This document shows, piece after piece, positions 1 to 13,100 of a stretch of 64,000 nt of DNA. A program made the translations under genes and the position numbers. Under the pieces are notes generated by a model. That model did not search any database. It saw nothing but the letters and a program-made list of their open reading frames with translations, and was not told where the DNA came from. The stretch comes from Agarophyton chilense (lineage: Eukaryota > Rhodophyta > Florideophyceae > Gracilariales > Gracilariaceae): the NCBI GenBank assembly GCA_030374765.1, contig JARGXX010000016.1, positions 1,240,001 through 1,304,000 on the forward strand, given 5' to 3'. Within the stretch, counting starts at the first letter, position 1; every line of letters starts with the position of its first letter.

Positions 1-179
1 ATCCTTCAAGAAGAACTATAAAACGTCTCGCATTTACGACATAAGTCAAGAACGGAGACCGTGCCTTTAATGAAGAAGCTATTCAGGCATCAAAAGAGTC
101 TTTAGTCTTTGCTCCATATTCCGAGCAAATACCTGTCTTTCAAGTAAACCAGTAAGTCGAGGACCCTATTCCAATTGTG

Positions 180-800
180 AATCATCATTCTAATATGCCT
201 TCGCAAACGATCAGAGTGGGCACTTACAACGTAGATCTTCCCAAGATCTCACACAATCTGGCAATGCGTTTCAAAGACAAATACTTTAAGTTTTCTGAAG
301 CCATTGGATAATCTTGGATGGTTTTTTATAAAGAATATCGTATTGCATTTGATGATTACATGGTACTTGATTACAAACATGTTCAGCTTATGCATAATAT
401 TCTAAGGGATAATGCAAAGCGTTGCTTCAATGACCATGTCGTTCAGAAAGCTCAATCTCTCGCTTATGCTACAAAGCTTTTTAAAGCACATTTTCATTTC
501 ACCTCTGAACAGAAGTGCATTGAAATTCGTTTGGTGAACATGCGAAATTATACTTTCTAATCAGAGGAATGAACGGAAACTCAGACCATTGAGAAATTGG
601 ATTCAGAAATATCGAAATTAGCTTCTCAAGGCCACTGCAATGTCGTACTGGGGCGACAAAGATATCTTATCTTATGAAAGCAGTTATTAGACATTCATGA
701 GCTAGGAATCCAATTAGCCGATTGAACTCGGAAACTCTTTCCTTGGAAGGTAAAGGATATCGGTGTAGAATTTAATTGAGAAGGAGAGACAACATATTCC
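180..800 (+). mobile_element. Gag fossil of an LTR retrotransposon
   Basis: This is a broken Gag (capsid) region of an LTR retroelement. The readable part is an 80-residue frame at 318-560. It has the pattern of fungal and oomycete-type Gag proteins: an aromatic FYKEY stretch, then a VQLMHNILRDNAK-like helix, a FNDHV segment and a KLFKAHF helix. Sequence just before it (180-317) and after it (to about 800, with an EKLDSEISKLASQG-like stretch) continues the same family pattern. No zinc knuckle, protease or LTR was seen nearby, so this is an isolated fragment. It does not closely resemble the Gag at 62.7-64.0 kb. It is old and has several breaks. The Gag call is good; Ty1/copia versus Ty3/gypsy is undecided. 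Confidence 0.6.
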
Positions 801-1128
801 CACCAGTTGCATGGTCGGAATGCTCACAAAATCCTGAAGCACCTATACTAATGCACCATCTTCTAGCATCTTTTGTAAAGCAATCTCTACAGGATTCTGC
901 CCGTTTCATTTCAGTCTACTTTTAATTCCAGAAATAGGCCAAGCAGAGTGGTGAATACCGGTTGTGTACAGGCACTAAGAGCATCTCAGACTGTAGGTTC
1001 CAACAAAGTGTAACTTCCAAATATGGACCCGTTTCATTGGACGTTTAAGAATATGAAATAACCTCGATTTTGAAGCTCCAACTGAAAATAGATTGGAACT
1101 TCGGCGTTCAAATTGAGCTCAGCGATAG
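801..1128. other. No gene seen
   Basis: This is a spacer between the Gag fossil and the C-rich block that follows. No long frame, repeat or promoter-like signal stands out. Confidence 0.4.
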
Positions 1129-2103
1129 GTGCTCTGCCTCCACCGCTTTTACAGACTTAACTCCTTTTCTCCGCGCCACCGTTGCCTTTGCTCAGCTGAG
1201 GCGGCGGTCGAGACATCGGAGTCCGCTGCCCTTGCCGCTAAATCTATCTTCCCGGCGCCCAGCCCCTCCTTATCCTCCTGCACTATGAGCACCTTGACCT
1301 CTCAGGCGCTCAATGTATTTACACCCTCTTGCATTTGGATCACCATGATTTCCTCGTTGCTAAGCATCTTTTGGTGTTTTTTTGCACCGCCTCCACCTCC
1401 ACATCCCCGGCTTTCAGTCTGTACTTGACGTCCTGCACTCCAGCCACTTCGTTCACTATAACGTTCAGTGCTTCTTCGTTCTCATTTGCTTTCGTCACAT
1501 CTACTATTTCCACAATCCCCGCCACCTAAATTCTCTACTTCACCTCTCCGTGTACTCTGTCGCCAAACACGTCCGGGGCCCCGTTTTTTACCTTCATTTA
1601 CATACACACACGCTCTCGCTCCGTGCTGTCTTCATTTTTCGTCGCTTCAAAAAACGCGAACAGCTTCAATTCAGCACCAACATTTCGGTGCGTCCCAACC
1701 AACAGGCGCTGTTCACCTGCGACACTCGGCTCTGTTTCGCCCCCTAATGCGTACCCCGCCAGCCGTAGCATCGCGTAGAAGCCCTATCATACAACCCATT
1801 CAGCTCGGTGAACTTTTGAGCTCTTTCGGAATCAACTCCATCTGCGAATCTTCTTTGTGCCTCGCTGTACACACGAAAAAAATAGTTTCCACTTCTTGCC
1901 GTCGCAGCTATAAAACCCGTGCGTCTTGGCTTAACGACCTCTGGCCGCTGTTGGCTGATAAATTTGAAAAAAGCGTCTCTGGGGCCCTTGGACATATCGC
2001 CGTTCCGCCTTTTGGTACGTCCACGGAGCTCCACTCTACTACTTTCAGGGCCTCGGCTGCTTAACTCGCTTCTAATTCGGGTATGAAGGCGAGCCAAGAA
2101 CAT
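1129..2103 (-). pseudogene. Decayed gene with HMG-box-like stretch
   Basis: I read this block on the minus strand. The cleanest piece is the 119-residue frame 2103-1744. It contains an HMG-box-like run: PRDAFFKF, then QQRPEVV, an aromatic/basic middle, and a SEAQRRFADGVDSERAQKF helix. In HMG boxes the equivalents are the P-x-x-A-F-x-x-F start and the last amphipathic helix. Downstream (1525-1340) lies an acidic segment, followed by more charged sequence to about 1129. Reading the block as one gene needs frame changes, so it is broken. The + strand here is C/T-rich, giving longer but low-complexity frames (the longest is 1468-2064, 198 residues), which I take to be shadows. HMG proteins bind and bend DNA in the nucleus. 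Whether this was a host gene or a transposon passenger cannot be told. Confidence 0.35.
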
Positions 2104-3150
2104 GGTCAGCCTTCTTTCATTCGCTGAAAATGATAAGGATGAGCTGACAATGGCGATCTGGTATCATATGCAGATGATTGCTGTTGCTACCCTTTTCTTT
2201 AAACGAGACAAACACCTGAGCTCAAGGCCAGGCTGAGCCGTAACGTGTTCTGAGACTTTGGGGAGGCCCATTTGCGCTTGATGGTGGACTACTTCTGGGG
2301 CGGAAATGAAGATCGTTCTGATGAGCCCGTAGCAAATGCCCCGTTTATCCTGTGAAGAACTTCAAGCGTCGTTTTCGGAAGCCCAAACCGATTTTCAAGA
2401 AATTCTTTAACGCGACGGTGAGTAGAAGGGCATAATTGTGAGCCGGATGGTGTCCCGCTTGTACTAGCAGGTATGGTGCATCTCTTCTGCTCAAAGCTTA
2501 ACCAGCTCTAACGTATCTTTCGTATGAGTACTCTGCTGATATCATGGACTATATATTTCGCTAGGGGATTCAACTTCTCTTCAGTCTGTTTGGGCTTTTC
2601 CTTCCGCAATTATTTACATCTTTGAAGCTCACTACTTACGCATATCCAAGAATAGTGAAATCTGCATGATTAAGAACCACTTCTCATTGGCGGCGTTCCC
2701 TGGGTTGTTGGGTGTTTTGGATTTTTCTGGTTGCCAGTGGGATTCTTTCCCAAGAGGCTGCAGGTAATTATGAATGGGAAAAAGGGAGCTCACAGTCTTC
2801 GTTTGGAAGTAATCTGTGACCTCGATCTCTACATATTGCATCTAGCATTCGGATTCCGAGGAAGTATGAATGACTTTACTATACTAAAAGTTAGTCCTCA
2901 ATTTATCCATGTGATAACGGGTGCGTTCCTGGATGTATCCGTCGAATACAAGCTGACTGAAGAGTCATTCGACTGATTTTTTTTTTGATAAGTGGAATTT
3001 GCCCAGAGCGGAAGGTCTTTCTGAACTCGAGCTGTAGGAAAACAACAGAAAAGGCGAGGCTATTCACTTTTCTCCAGGAAGGCTCAAGGAAGTATGTAGC
3101 ACGAGTTTTCGGTGTATTTCTTAAAAGGTTCGATATGCTTTACCTTCCTT
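2104..3150 (+). mobile_element. PIF/Harbinger DDE transposase remnant
   Basis: This is a transposase remnant of the PIF/Harbinger superfamily (DDE_4/HARBI1-like nuclease). The ordered blocks are: a FKRRFRKPKPIFKKFF-like N-terminal helix near 2360-2410 (family pattern RRRFRMSRPLFLRI); a GLLGVLDFSG block near 2702-2730 that would hold the first catalytic Asp; a GKKGAHSLRLEVICDLDLYI block and a GSMNDFTIL block at 2785-2890 (family pattern GSLNDINVL, second Asp); and a QEGSRKYVARVFGVFLKRF block near 3076-3140 (family RKDVERAFGVLQ, catalytic Glu). The blocks lie in the right order and spacing but in different frames, so the gene has several frameshifts. Terminal inverted repeats, the TTA/TAA target duplication and the usual second (MYB-like) protein were not found. 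It is an old copy. Confidence 0.75.
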
Positions 3151-5037
3151 CCTGATTCTGGTACAGGGAAGATATGCAAACGCTTCTAAAGACGTGCTGC
3201 AATATTCAAAACATGCTGGTGGAGAAACGATGGGAATATTTTTTTGGGAATGGGATCGGGGGGTTTGTATGTCTTCCACAGAAGATCAAGAACAACACTA
3301 CCAGAACGGTAACGTGTCTCCTGTTAGATCCGGCAACGACATGCCCAATCGATTTAATAAGTACAAAACCGGCACGGATTTCAAGAGTCTGAGGCAGCAT
3401 GCGACAAGTTATGAAGCGGCACCCCGCGGGTAGTCCGTGAGGGGGTAGATAACACGAGGGATCTCGGTCTGCCACGGCGCATTCGATTTGACCCTTGGCA
3501 GGGAATTACCGCATTGGCAACGGCGCATATAGTGGGTAGCCACGTGGCGTTCAGGCCTACCTTTCGTAAGTGGACGCCCATTTAGAGCTAGTTATCTCGT
3601 ACTGTAGAGGGGTTAATCGGCTAACCAAGTTTATATCGAGATATAATTATATACGGCGCTCACCCCTGTGCACAGTACTCAAGGCACAGAGGGGGGCGCC
3701 GACTCCAAAGTAAAGAAGATAATAAACGGGTCCACAAATCACTTGTTCCTTGTTCAGGATTTCTTAACCGGAGATCCGGATGAGCTACAACAATTAGTTG
3801 TCCGTTCCATAGTACCAACCACCCTCATTGGCGAGTGGGGCCTTGGAATTCCCATTCTAGCTTGCTAGAGTTGTGCTCTACCACACCTTTCCCTTAGCTG
3901 CAAGCACCCACTCGGCAGTCCCGATCACTGTCGCAGGGGTCTGCTCTCTCTGTAGAGCGGATACTACACAAAGATACTGACGTCTTGTGCCGCGTATGTG
4001 ATATCAAGTATCCTGAAGCTCATTATCTCCGAGATCGTTATAAAAGTTGTCGACTTCGTTCCAGCGTCAGAAAGAAGAATAATTCTATTTTTTAGATCTT
4101 TTGCGATATTTACAACCAGTGTTTAGATCGTGGTATAGGCCTTTACACATTTCATTTTGTTTCATCACATCTTTATCACTTTGCCTCTGCTTGCCACACA
4201 TATATTGATTACTTTATCATTCGCAATCTCTACCTAATACCATTCTTCTTTCTGTCCTCTTTCTCTGACTTCTTTACCTTGCCCTAGTCTGGGCTGTTAC
4301 TCTCGAGAGCATATCTGCTACTTGTGTCTCCTTTGGTTGTAACCACCCGTGCTGTGTCCCCTTCCCGCTCCTATGGATCTGGCGTTTACAGTACTCATAA
4401 TCTTGGCAGAGATATATTTTGAATTTCGATGAAAACAAATTTCAAACTTTTAAAAGTAAGTTTTGTTTTTAAATAAAATTTGTATTCGGCTTGATTTGGC
4501 AAGCCGAAAACATGGTCGGATTTGAACATAGCATTTGTCCATGAACCTCCCCTTTGGCGTACTGTACACGAAGTAGGGGTAGATAGTAATTTACCCTTCC
4601 TGGCAAGGGTAATTTGGAACACCCTCCCACATCGATCGCAGTCTGGGGCTTGATACTCAACCAATTTACAATCGATTTTACTCAATACGTAACAAACACC
4701 ACTCTAAGCTCTCCTGCGAAAGTTCCCGCGTGTTGCTTTCTTCCGAAGTGAGTTACAGGATCTTTTCGCCGGTGCCCTGATTGCCCTCGCCAAGGTCACC
4801 AACAGGGCCATTTGGAACATCCTCACTACTTCTTACCAACATGAAAGGCTTAAAATCTATGTTTTCCGAACAGGTTTGATTCCTAAAAGAATCTTCAAGC
4901 ACTAAATTGTGCGTTTCAGCCATTTTTGGGTCTATCATTTTCATCTGCAACAGCGGTCTAGCAGCTTCTTGCACGTTGTTTTCCTTTACTGATTCAGGGG
5001 TATTTGGTGTATTTCAGTCGAACTGCGAAGCCATCAT
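3151..5037. other. No gene seen; possible LTR-like piece
   Basis: I see no convincing coding region on either strand. The part 3603-4114 starts with TGTAGAGGGG, ends with TTTACA and carries a TTATAAAAG box near 4038, so it could be a solo LTR. No target duplication is visible at these borders, so this is weak. Minus-strand frames at 4395-4685 and 4753-4974 lie just past the pogo-like remnant and could be its worn C-terminal tail. One contains a CDRCG pair. Confidence 0.25.
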
Positions 5038-6680
5038 TTAATCCCAAAACGTCACAGAAGTAGGAGCACGACAGCAGCCCTCACTCGAGACGATAGGAAA
5101 CATATTTCTATGCGCGGGTTTGGCTGGTTTGGTGGCGATTGACGGATGCTTCGGCGTGAATTTCTTTTTGTGCATTGCCATTTCTATGTAAAGAATTTTT
5201 TCCTTCTTGCACCTTTCAATTTCTTCTTTATTGTGTGCCCCCGCATTTTGTCTTTCTACGCGTTTCGCAGCAGACTTTTTCAGCCTCTCTGTTCGCTCTA
5301 AAGCAGCAGATGTTTGTTTTTTCTCTTTCCTCTGCACGTTTTTGTTTTAATTCTGCCGGTTGAAGATCTTCTTGGACGTTTTTCTTGCGCAACTCGATTA
5401 TGTCATTGTGTGTCAGGTAGGCTGCTGGCGCACCATTGGATGGCACGAAACGGATAAAATCGTAGACTGTGTATTTGAGAACACGCTTGGTCGTTGGTGT
5501 AAATTCTTCAATAAAGGATTCTAATTTTCTTGCCTCTTTTACGTAAGCAGTAAGGTATTGCAACTTCTATGCAGGGGGTGTGTTTTCGACAAGTAAATTG
5601 TTTGCTGCCTGTACGTGAGATGCTGGTCAGCGAATAATCAAACGTTTCGTTCGTGGATTTGCAAACTTGGTTTTTCCAAAATGCTTCCCTTTTGCCCACT
5701 GGAAAAAGCGAAAGTCCATCGACCACATGCCAGTGTCTACGATGGCCTGCTGCACAACTTGTTCTGTTAACAATCTATACCCGGCCACTTTCAGATTAAT
5801 TATATTGCAAAGATCCGAGAAATCAATATCGGAAACCTAGTTGAGCTGGTCATGTGTCTGCTTCACAGTTTACTGAAACGTATGAATTACAAAGATTTAG
5901 GAAGCCTGCAAGAAATGGGATATATGTGCGGGACTCTGTATGACTTCGATGTCATACAGTTTGTCATTCTCCAACCATGCGACATCCTTAATAGATTTGA
6001 GATCATACAAAATCCGCAATAGCTTATGGTTGGGTTTCGGTTTCCTTCCTGTCTTAGCACTTATATGACTCATGACGTATCTAATTATTTTTACGGCCAT
6101 CAACCTATTTTTTGTGCCCCAGACTGAATAATTTCCAAGAAACTAATCTTCAAATATCACCCAATCCGGCCTACTTGTAAGTTCTTTGAATATTTCTGAA
6201 GGCAGCAGATCGTACCACCGATAACTGTTCTTCTTTCGTGTAAATATCAGAAACGGTGGCAGCACATTACCAGATAGCGAAACGATGAAGAATGCCGTCA
6301 GGTGCTTTTCATATTTCATGAGAGGCATATTGTAACCACCGCAATGTTCGTTTGATAACAGGAACGACTTCGTAAGCTTTCCGTATTTTCCTCGACCTAC
6401 CGTTCGTCTGTGTTCAATATCCGGTCAGGATCGATTACAATTCTCGAATTCGCTTTCTTATATTTTTTAAAAGTACCTACAAAACTTTTCACATGGTCCG
6501 GATGCCCAGCATATATCTTAGTGGCATTCTTGTTTTCTGTTTCCCACAATTTTAAATCCGGATGTTACGTACAAAAACATCTTACCCAATCATCCGACGG
6601 ACACCCATTCTTGAAGCCAAACCATTCGTCTCTTTTGGCCCGTCTAGTAATATTTTTAAAAACGTGAACGGTAGCTGAAA
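5038..6680 (-). mobile_element. Pogo/Tigger-like DDE transposase remnant
   Basis: This is a minus-strand transposase of the pogo/Tigger/jerky group (Tc1-mariner superfamily, DDE_1 nuclease). Reading from 6.66 kb downward, I see an EWFGFKNG-like end of the DNA-binding part (pattern WLxGFxKRH), then DPDRILNTDE near 6410 holding the first catalytic Asp. Next is a 61-residue frame at 6328-6143 with HLTAFFIVSLSGNVLPPFLIF, which is the diagnostic T-x-x-x-x-x-S-A-x-G-x-x-L-P-P segment. After that comes a frame at 6103-5897 and a Lys/Glu-rich coiled tail at 5563-5228. The HTH/CENPB N-terminus and the terminal repeats were not found. Stops of all three kinds and several frame changes make it a dead, old copy. 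Confidence 0.65.
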
Positions 6681-7251
6681 ATACACAAGAAGCTACAAAC
6701 TGAAATCTAGTCGTGATATCTTGCTATTCGTGTTCTGAGAGCAATATCAGTCAACTAACCCGCTTGCTATGAATCAAATAGCAATATTGGGTGTTGTTAT
6801 ATTCGGATTTTTCCCTTGCTGTTTTCAAGCGTTAAAAAGTACTAATAGAAAGACTACAGCAGGTAGACACATGAAAAACTGTTTTCTTATGATGAAGTAG
6901 ATCAGCGGCTTGCTTACGCTGCATTAGAAGTGTTTTTTGGAGTGTGAGGCATGTTTTCACTGCAAGTGGTTGTTTGCACATCAAATGCGTCACCATTCTT
7001 GATAGAGATCATTGAAGGAGGTTTGTGATGTTCTGACACAGTAGAACACTTTACACTTGTCTTTATCGGCGTTATGAATGATTTCTTAGGTGATAAGACA
7101 GCATCGGGTGATAGTTTTGGCGCTCTATTTGATTATTACCGATGATGGTGTACAAACACTATGTGTCATGTATTGCTACTCGTTTGAAGCGATTCTATTG
7201 AAGAGGTGTTTGAACTTGGGTGAGAATGGCTTCCAATGATTGGTTAAGTGG
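6681..7251. other. No gene seen; left flank of the gypsy element
   Basis: No gene or repeat is visible. The stretch ends with AAGTG at 7246-7250, one base outside the 5' LTR. The same five bases occur one base outside the 3' LTR. Confidence 0.4.
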
Positions 7252-7697
7252 TGTGAAGTAGCAATGACAACGGTTGAGATCTGTAAGCCGCCGGAGCCTG
7301 AGGTATCTTACAGACGACAAGTGGACGGGCTGACCTCGGCTGGGTTCATTGACATTTTTATTTTATTTTAATTAGTGTAATAGATTATCATTACAGTGCC
7401 GGGGAAATCCCAGCGCCTTTCCATTGGTATTTACTTGGCTCGAGTGACGCTTCTCTCCTAGAATTAGGTAGGCACCGTTCGAATACTAAATTACCCCCTT
7501 TGGTACATAAGTGCCACCAATTGGTCTGCAAGCCATCGTTTTCGTAGCTCCGACCTGTAGGAGTACGCGGTAAACACCTGCCCATTTCACTAAGTACTCT
7601 GGGAGTGCCTCCGTCAAGGATATGGACCTTTGGACCCGCTCTACCACGCTACCCCAGGTTGAGACCAGTACGCTGACCTAACCGTCATTGCGCTACA
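7252..7697 (+). repeat. 5' LTR (446 bp)
   Basis: This is the direct-repeat partner of 17080-17525 with identical length. It contains an A/T-rich segment (TTTTAATTAGTGTAATAGATTA) that is nearly unchanged in both copies and may be promoter-like. The LTR starts TGTG and ends TACA. Confidence 0.88.
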
Positions 7698-7823
7698 ATT
7701 TGGTCTTTCGACTTGGAATCCTCTAGGAATAACTGAGCTGACCACTGGAAAGAAGAATTGTACTGATTATAGCCTGCTGGTTCAATTCTTCAACGGACCA
7801 GAAGTACCTAAGCAACCGCCATT

Positions 7824-9869
7824 ATGGATGCAGGAAACACACCCGACCGACCAGACCATAGGACTCTTACGGCGGGACCAGTCGCAACTACAACGCCGAA
7901 GATGTCACCTGACCCTCAGGTTGATACCGTTAGCGATCGTAGGAGCAAGAGAAGCCAGCCGCAAGAAGTACTGACCACCATGGACAACCCTGAAAAGATT
8001 CGCCGAGAACCCACGGCGGCAGCGCGTTTAAGAGAACGCCTCAACAGGACCGCCTCTAGACCAGGAACATTCCAAGAACAGCCTCGTAAGACTGAAAGAA
8101 TTAGAGAGACCATGTCCGCAGGGCTTTCCGAACTTCTCTGGCCCATCTCCGTGAGCTCTGCTCCGCCCGTGTCGATTCCGTTGTGGGCATGCGACTAACT
8201 ACGGCCATCGCTGTCCATACGGACTACCTCTTTACGCGAATATTCCCTAAGGAAAAGGAATCTGAATTATTCATAGACTCCCTCCTACAGACTGTTCAAG
8301 GAGCAGTCACCAGCCAGGCAGGCAATGCGGTCCCTAGGACCACTCCAGAAGTCAACCATCCAGTTTCCATAGGGCAACCCTCTACCGAACCCCCAGGAGT
8401 GGCGGTATTACCCGCCCTTCGCTGGGAACACCATCAGGAAAATCCAATGAAAAGACAATCTAGAAGCAGAAGAGAAGCTCCGCATCTAGAAGAGAGACAT
8501 ATTGTTCGACCCAAAGGACAATATGAGGTACAGCGACCTCAGGGCTCTATCTGATCTGATAGATAGATCGTTCCTTTAGGTCTCCACTCTGCTGGAAAGA
8601 AAAGAATTAACCGCAGGAGAAAGAAGAACACAAAGATTAAAAGAAGAGACCGTTCGGACACGAGTGATTCCGGTTCGGACGCAACCAAAACGACCGACTC
8701 GGAAGTCGATGAGGCTGCCCTTCAAGGCCTCTATCCACTGATAAAAACTAGAGAACTTTTCCTTAAAGTTCTAGACTACCGAAATTACCGATTGGAAGAC
8801 ATGTCCCCGAAATATTCTGGTTCGGTGGCTCGAAGAGTCGCCAAATGGGCCAAACGGATGCGACTAACCATTACAAGCAAATTCTTGGGTTCCGATTCCA
8901 TTGCTGTTTTCAGGTTCCTCAGTTTGTTCCGTACGGCCTGTAATCAGAACGGTATTCACGAGGGCACCGCTCTGTACCTTTTCCAATTCTTCCTTCCAGG
9001 AGAGGCTCGTGACCTAGTGGTTTCGGAGATGTCTGGCACAACTGACATTGTGGATGCTCAAGATCCTTGAGCTCCTTAAGTCATATCCGCAGGTTGTTCA
9101 CTACCTCTTGGGAACCTAAGTCACGGATGAAGTTATAATGGATGCCCACCAGAAAGTGATATCCTTTAGGCAAAGCTCCAACATGACCGAGTCGGCTTTC
9201 GCTGATGACGTATGGAAGAAAACTTACCGATGTGGAAACTTATTCTCCGATGAACGGCTCAAATTTCATTTCATCACGAGAGTACTCCCTGTTATTCAGA
9301 AACATGTCCGCAATTACCACACGGAAACTGCACAGTACTCCTTCCGAAGGCTTGTTCCTTCTGCCGAAGGTTATGGCAAAACTTACAGAACTTCCAGGCG
9401 CAATGCGGACATATCCAGAGTACACGCCACCGCATTGCGTAAATCCAACCAAGCCCTATTGGTTAGCTCCACGGAATCGGACATGGAATCATCACTCCAT
9501 TATGCCGACTCGGAAGATATCCTCCCCGTTTTTTTCAGTCCCCTACCGTCTGGGCCCCCATTAAATACCTTCCAGGGAACTATAGAGACCAATGAACCAC
9601 CCACACCCAATTATTCCCCGTTTCCACCCCGCAAAGAGGTTTTTGTTTGCTCACCAAGGGCCTGCTTCCTCTGCCTTTCCATGGTGCAACCCTGTGCCTG
9701 CACGATGTATTTGCCTGAGACCGCACGCCAACATCTTCTAGCCTTAATGGAAGAGAATGAGAAGGTGCGAAGATCCGATGGAATGTTTAACAGGGCGCAG
9801 CAACGAGCCACAGGAATACCTGGAAGCTCTCGCTATGCCTGCACTCCGGATACCCCAATAAAAGCCTGA
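7824..9869 (+). pseudogene. Gag region of the gypsy element
   Basis: This is the Gag part of the fossil: charged, low-complexity N-terminal frames (7824-8554), then a capsid-like frame at 8792-9070 with FRFLSLFRTAC and FFLPGEARDLV blocks typical of Ty3/gypsy Gag. A longer frame at 9138-9869 (243 residues) follows and ends in a Cys-containing region. It packages element RNA in living relatives. It is broken, and its neighbours are the 5' LTR and pol on the same strand. Confidence 0.65.
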
Positions 9870-10119
9870 CTTGTACATTCCATTTTAGACCCCACGGACA
9901 ACCCCGGAGAGGAACCCCATCCTCAAGAAGAAACGGAAACCTCATTTGAAAACGCTTAGTGGGACGACGCGAGGCACATCCTCCCTCTTTAAGCCCCTGT
10001 CTCAACCAATTGGACGGTCATGAGCCAAAGAGCTCTTCACCTTCCATTACTAACAACCCACAATGGACCGCTCAGCATGAACCAGGATTGGAGCACAGTA
10101 ACGATTCGGTCTGTATCCT

Positions 10120-13100
10120 CAGGAAAGAGAATTATAAAGTTCTAGTAACCGTGGGACTTCGTTCCAACAACTCTCAAGTGACAACAGCTGTGTAAGGCAC
10201 AGGCGCTGGTACCAATTTGGTCCATTTTAAGCTACTCTCGTTGGGCTGGCACAAGGTCGTTCAGGCAAGGAAGACCCGCAGAATGCCGATGCATCACGTA
10301 GACCAACGGACATAAAAGGGATAGTAACACTTTACCTACGATTAGGACGATTCAAAGTCTGCACGTGGATCTTTGTATGTCCTAGCTTGGGCGCTGATGT
10401 AATTCTAGGGACGTCCTTCATCGATCGATACAAAAAAACCATTTATCCAGGCCTTAGAAAAGTCGGGCTCTATCGCGCACCTTCTATAGCCATAATTGGT
10501 TTCGTCCCAGGGCCATAAGCTGACCTCAAAAGAGTAATTATCTCTGAAGATACTAAGTCCGATAAGGTTCGCTTATCGAAAGCCATAAAAATACCCCCGA
10601 TGACACAGATCACCGTATCGGTGCATTCCCAGTTTGCAGGTCTCGTGGCGATACAGAACCACCCGAAAACGGTTCCGAAGCACCTCACCTTAATGTTCAA
10701 TTGAGTAATGGACATCCGCCCCAGCAGGCCCTTCTTGGTCACGGTCAGCAACTTTCGAGATAGTCCCGTACGGCTTCCTAAATGTAGAGTGATTGGCATC
10801 ACTCTATCTGCTCCTGTGGCCATTATGAAAGCCCAATTGGATAACTTTTCAATCACAACTCCCGACGAGACCTTCGACTATTGGGAGGGGACAGGCACTA
10901 TCGGCCCAGAATTCGAATCCTAAAGGCCCCAGGTGATAAATCTCCTCAGGGAATACCAGGCCATTTGGTCAACTAGACTAAGAAAAATTAGAGCCCCTAC
11001 ACACCGCATTGACCTTCAGAATGATGCTTTACCACAGTTCCAGCACCCATACCGTACAGGCCTGAAGGATAGAAAAATTGTCGCCGACCAGATGGACAAA
11101 ATGCGCAAAGCTCACGTTATAGATCCGGCGCCTCCGACCCATTCCGAATGGGCACGTCGCCTTCTCTTCGAGACTAAGAACGATGGCTGCGTCAGGTTCT
11201 TTTTCGACTATAGGAAGCTAAACGCAGCAACGAAGAGTGACTCATATCCGATACCCCGTATGGATGAATGTCTTGATGCCTCAGGTGAAGCAGCCGTATT
11301 CACCATACTGGACGCTAATTCCTGATATTGGCAAATCCCTATGGCTGATAATGCGAGAGCGCTGACAACCTTCACCATCCATTAACGTCGGTTCAGATTT
11401 ACTGGTATGCCCTTTGTTTTAAAGGATGCGCCAGCGACCTTCCATCGGGTAATGGACATCATACTGTCCTTAGTCGAATGGAAATTTGCCCTGGTCTATT
11501 TAGATGAGGTAATAATTTTCTCACGAACCGTGAAGGAACACCTTCTCCACGTGGAAACGGTGCTGATAATCCTACGGGACGCTGAAGTAACACTGAAACC
11601 CAGCAAATGCGCTTTTTTTCAGGACTCAGTGGACTATCTCGGTCACGTCGTCCTCCGAGGAAAACTAAAGGTAGCCACACGGACCACGAATGCTATCCGC
11701 CAGGCTAAACCTCCCAAAACCCACACGGAACTACGATCCTCCGTGGTCTTGTGCAATGTTTACCGACGGTTCGTTCAAGTGTTGGCTTAAATGTAGGTCC
11801 CTTTTAACGCAGTTCTGAAGAAGGGTACACCTTTGGAGTTTGAAGCCCTTGCCGACGACCAGTACGAGGCATTTCAGACCCTAAAGGACAAGTTACTGTT
11901 CCCACCAATATTGGCTTTTCCAAAACCCAATAGGCCTTTTGTACTTGATACAGACGCCTCTGATGTCTAAGTGGGATGGGAACTGCTACAGGAACAAGAT
12001 TCACAAAAGGATTATGGACCTATTGGATACTGAAGCAGAAGGCTCACCAGCGCTGAGCGAAACTACAGTACTACCGAAAAGTAATGTCTCGCCATCGTAT
12101 GGTTTGTACTCACACTCTGACCATACCTCGAGGGAGCCAGGTTCACCATTAGAACAGACCACAATTCACTCCGCTGGTTACTCTATATGACCGATGAATC
12201 AAGTCGCCTCGCCCGTTGGCGCCTTAGGCTGTCAGATTATGACTAAAATACACCCTATAGGCGAGGCATCAAGCACCAGGCAGCAGATGCCCTGTCGCGA
12301 ATCATTACCAACGGAACTGATGACGCTCCTTTGGACGACCTCATTCCTACTCTCTTCACAGATGATGGACCTCAAGGCTCTACGGAAACCAGTGACCTCA
12401 TTGGTATGGTGCAATCTGAGGATCCTAAGGTAAAGGAGACCGAAGTATACCTATTAGACTGGGAGACAGTACCAATTAATTCGACACCACCTCAGGTTGA
12501 TGCAGTAACCCCCGACAAAAAAGAGCTCTTTTCTATGACTATTGAGAAGCTCCTACAGGCGCAGGTCGAGGACGAGTACTGCAAGGAAACGGCCCAATTC
12601 GTAGGAGTCCTTGGATTCTTATTCGACCACAACCAATTCTGACTATTGTGTCGCCGATCACCACTGGATGGCACACTCCAACGGATAGAACCATGGTCAC
12701 TGAGGGCGCGATTCCTATACCTCGCCCATTTCCCTCGCTTTCCTGGTCAACCTTAAGGCTGAAAAGTGTACCAGACCGTAAGGAAGTTCTTTAAATGGCC
12801 ACCAATGGCGCAGGACCTGTAGCAAACCGCACGGAGCTGTGCTTCGTGCGCACAAATCCGAAGGTCTCGCTTCAACCACTAGGCCAAATTGAAACTTTTC
12901 CGCGCCGCAGGCCCGATGAAATTTGTCACAGTGGACATACTTGGACCTTTGCCCAAGTCGTTCCTTGCGAAACGGGTCGTTTTGGTAATATCCGATAGGT
13001 TTTCCAAACTTACCCGAGCCCTACCCCTGGGGAACACAACAGCCAAGGATGTCGCCACGGCCTTCTTGTCATACTGGCTATATCCATATGAAAAGCCACT

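Noticed and set aside
1468-2064. 198-residue plus-strand ORF
   Set aside because: It is low-complexity Ser/Pro/Leu composition from C/T-rich sequence, antisense to a more protein-like minus-strand frame.
3603-4114. Solo LTR with TGTAGAGG start, TATA box and TTTACA end
   Set aside because: There is no matching target duplication and no second copy in the window. It is mentioned only as a possibility in the spacer entry.
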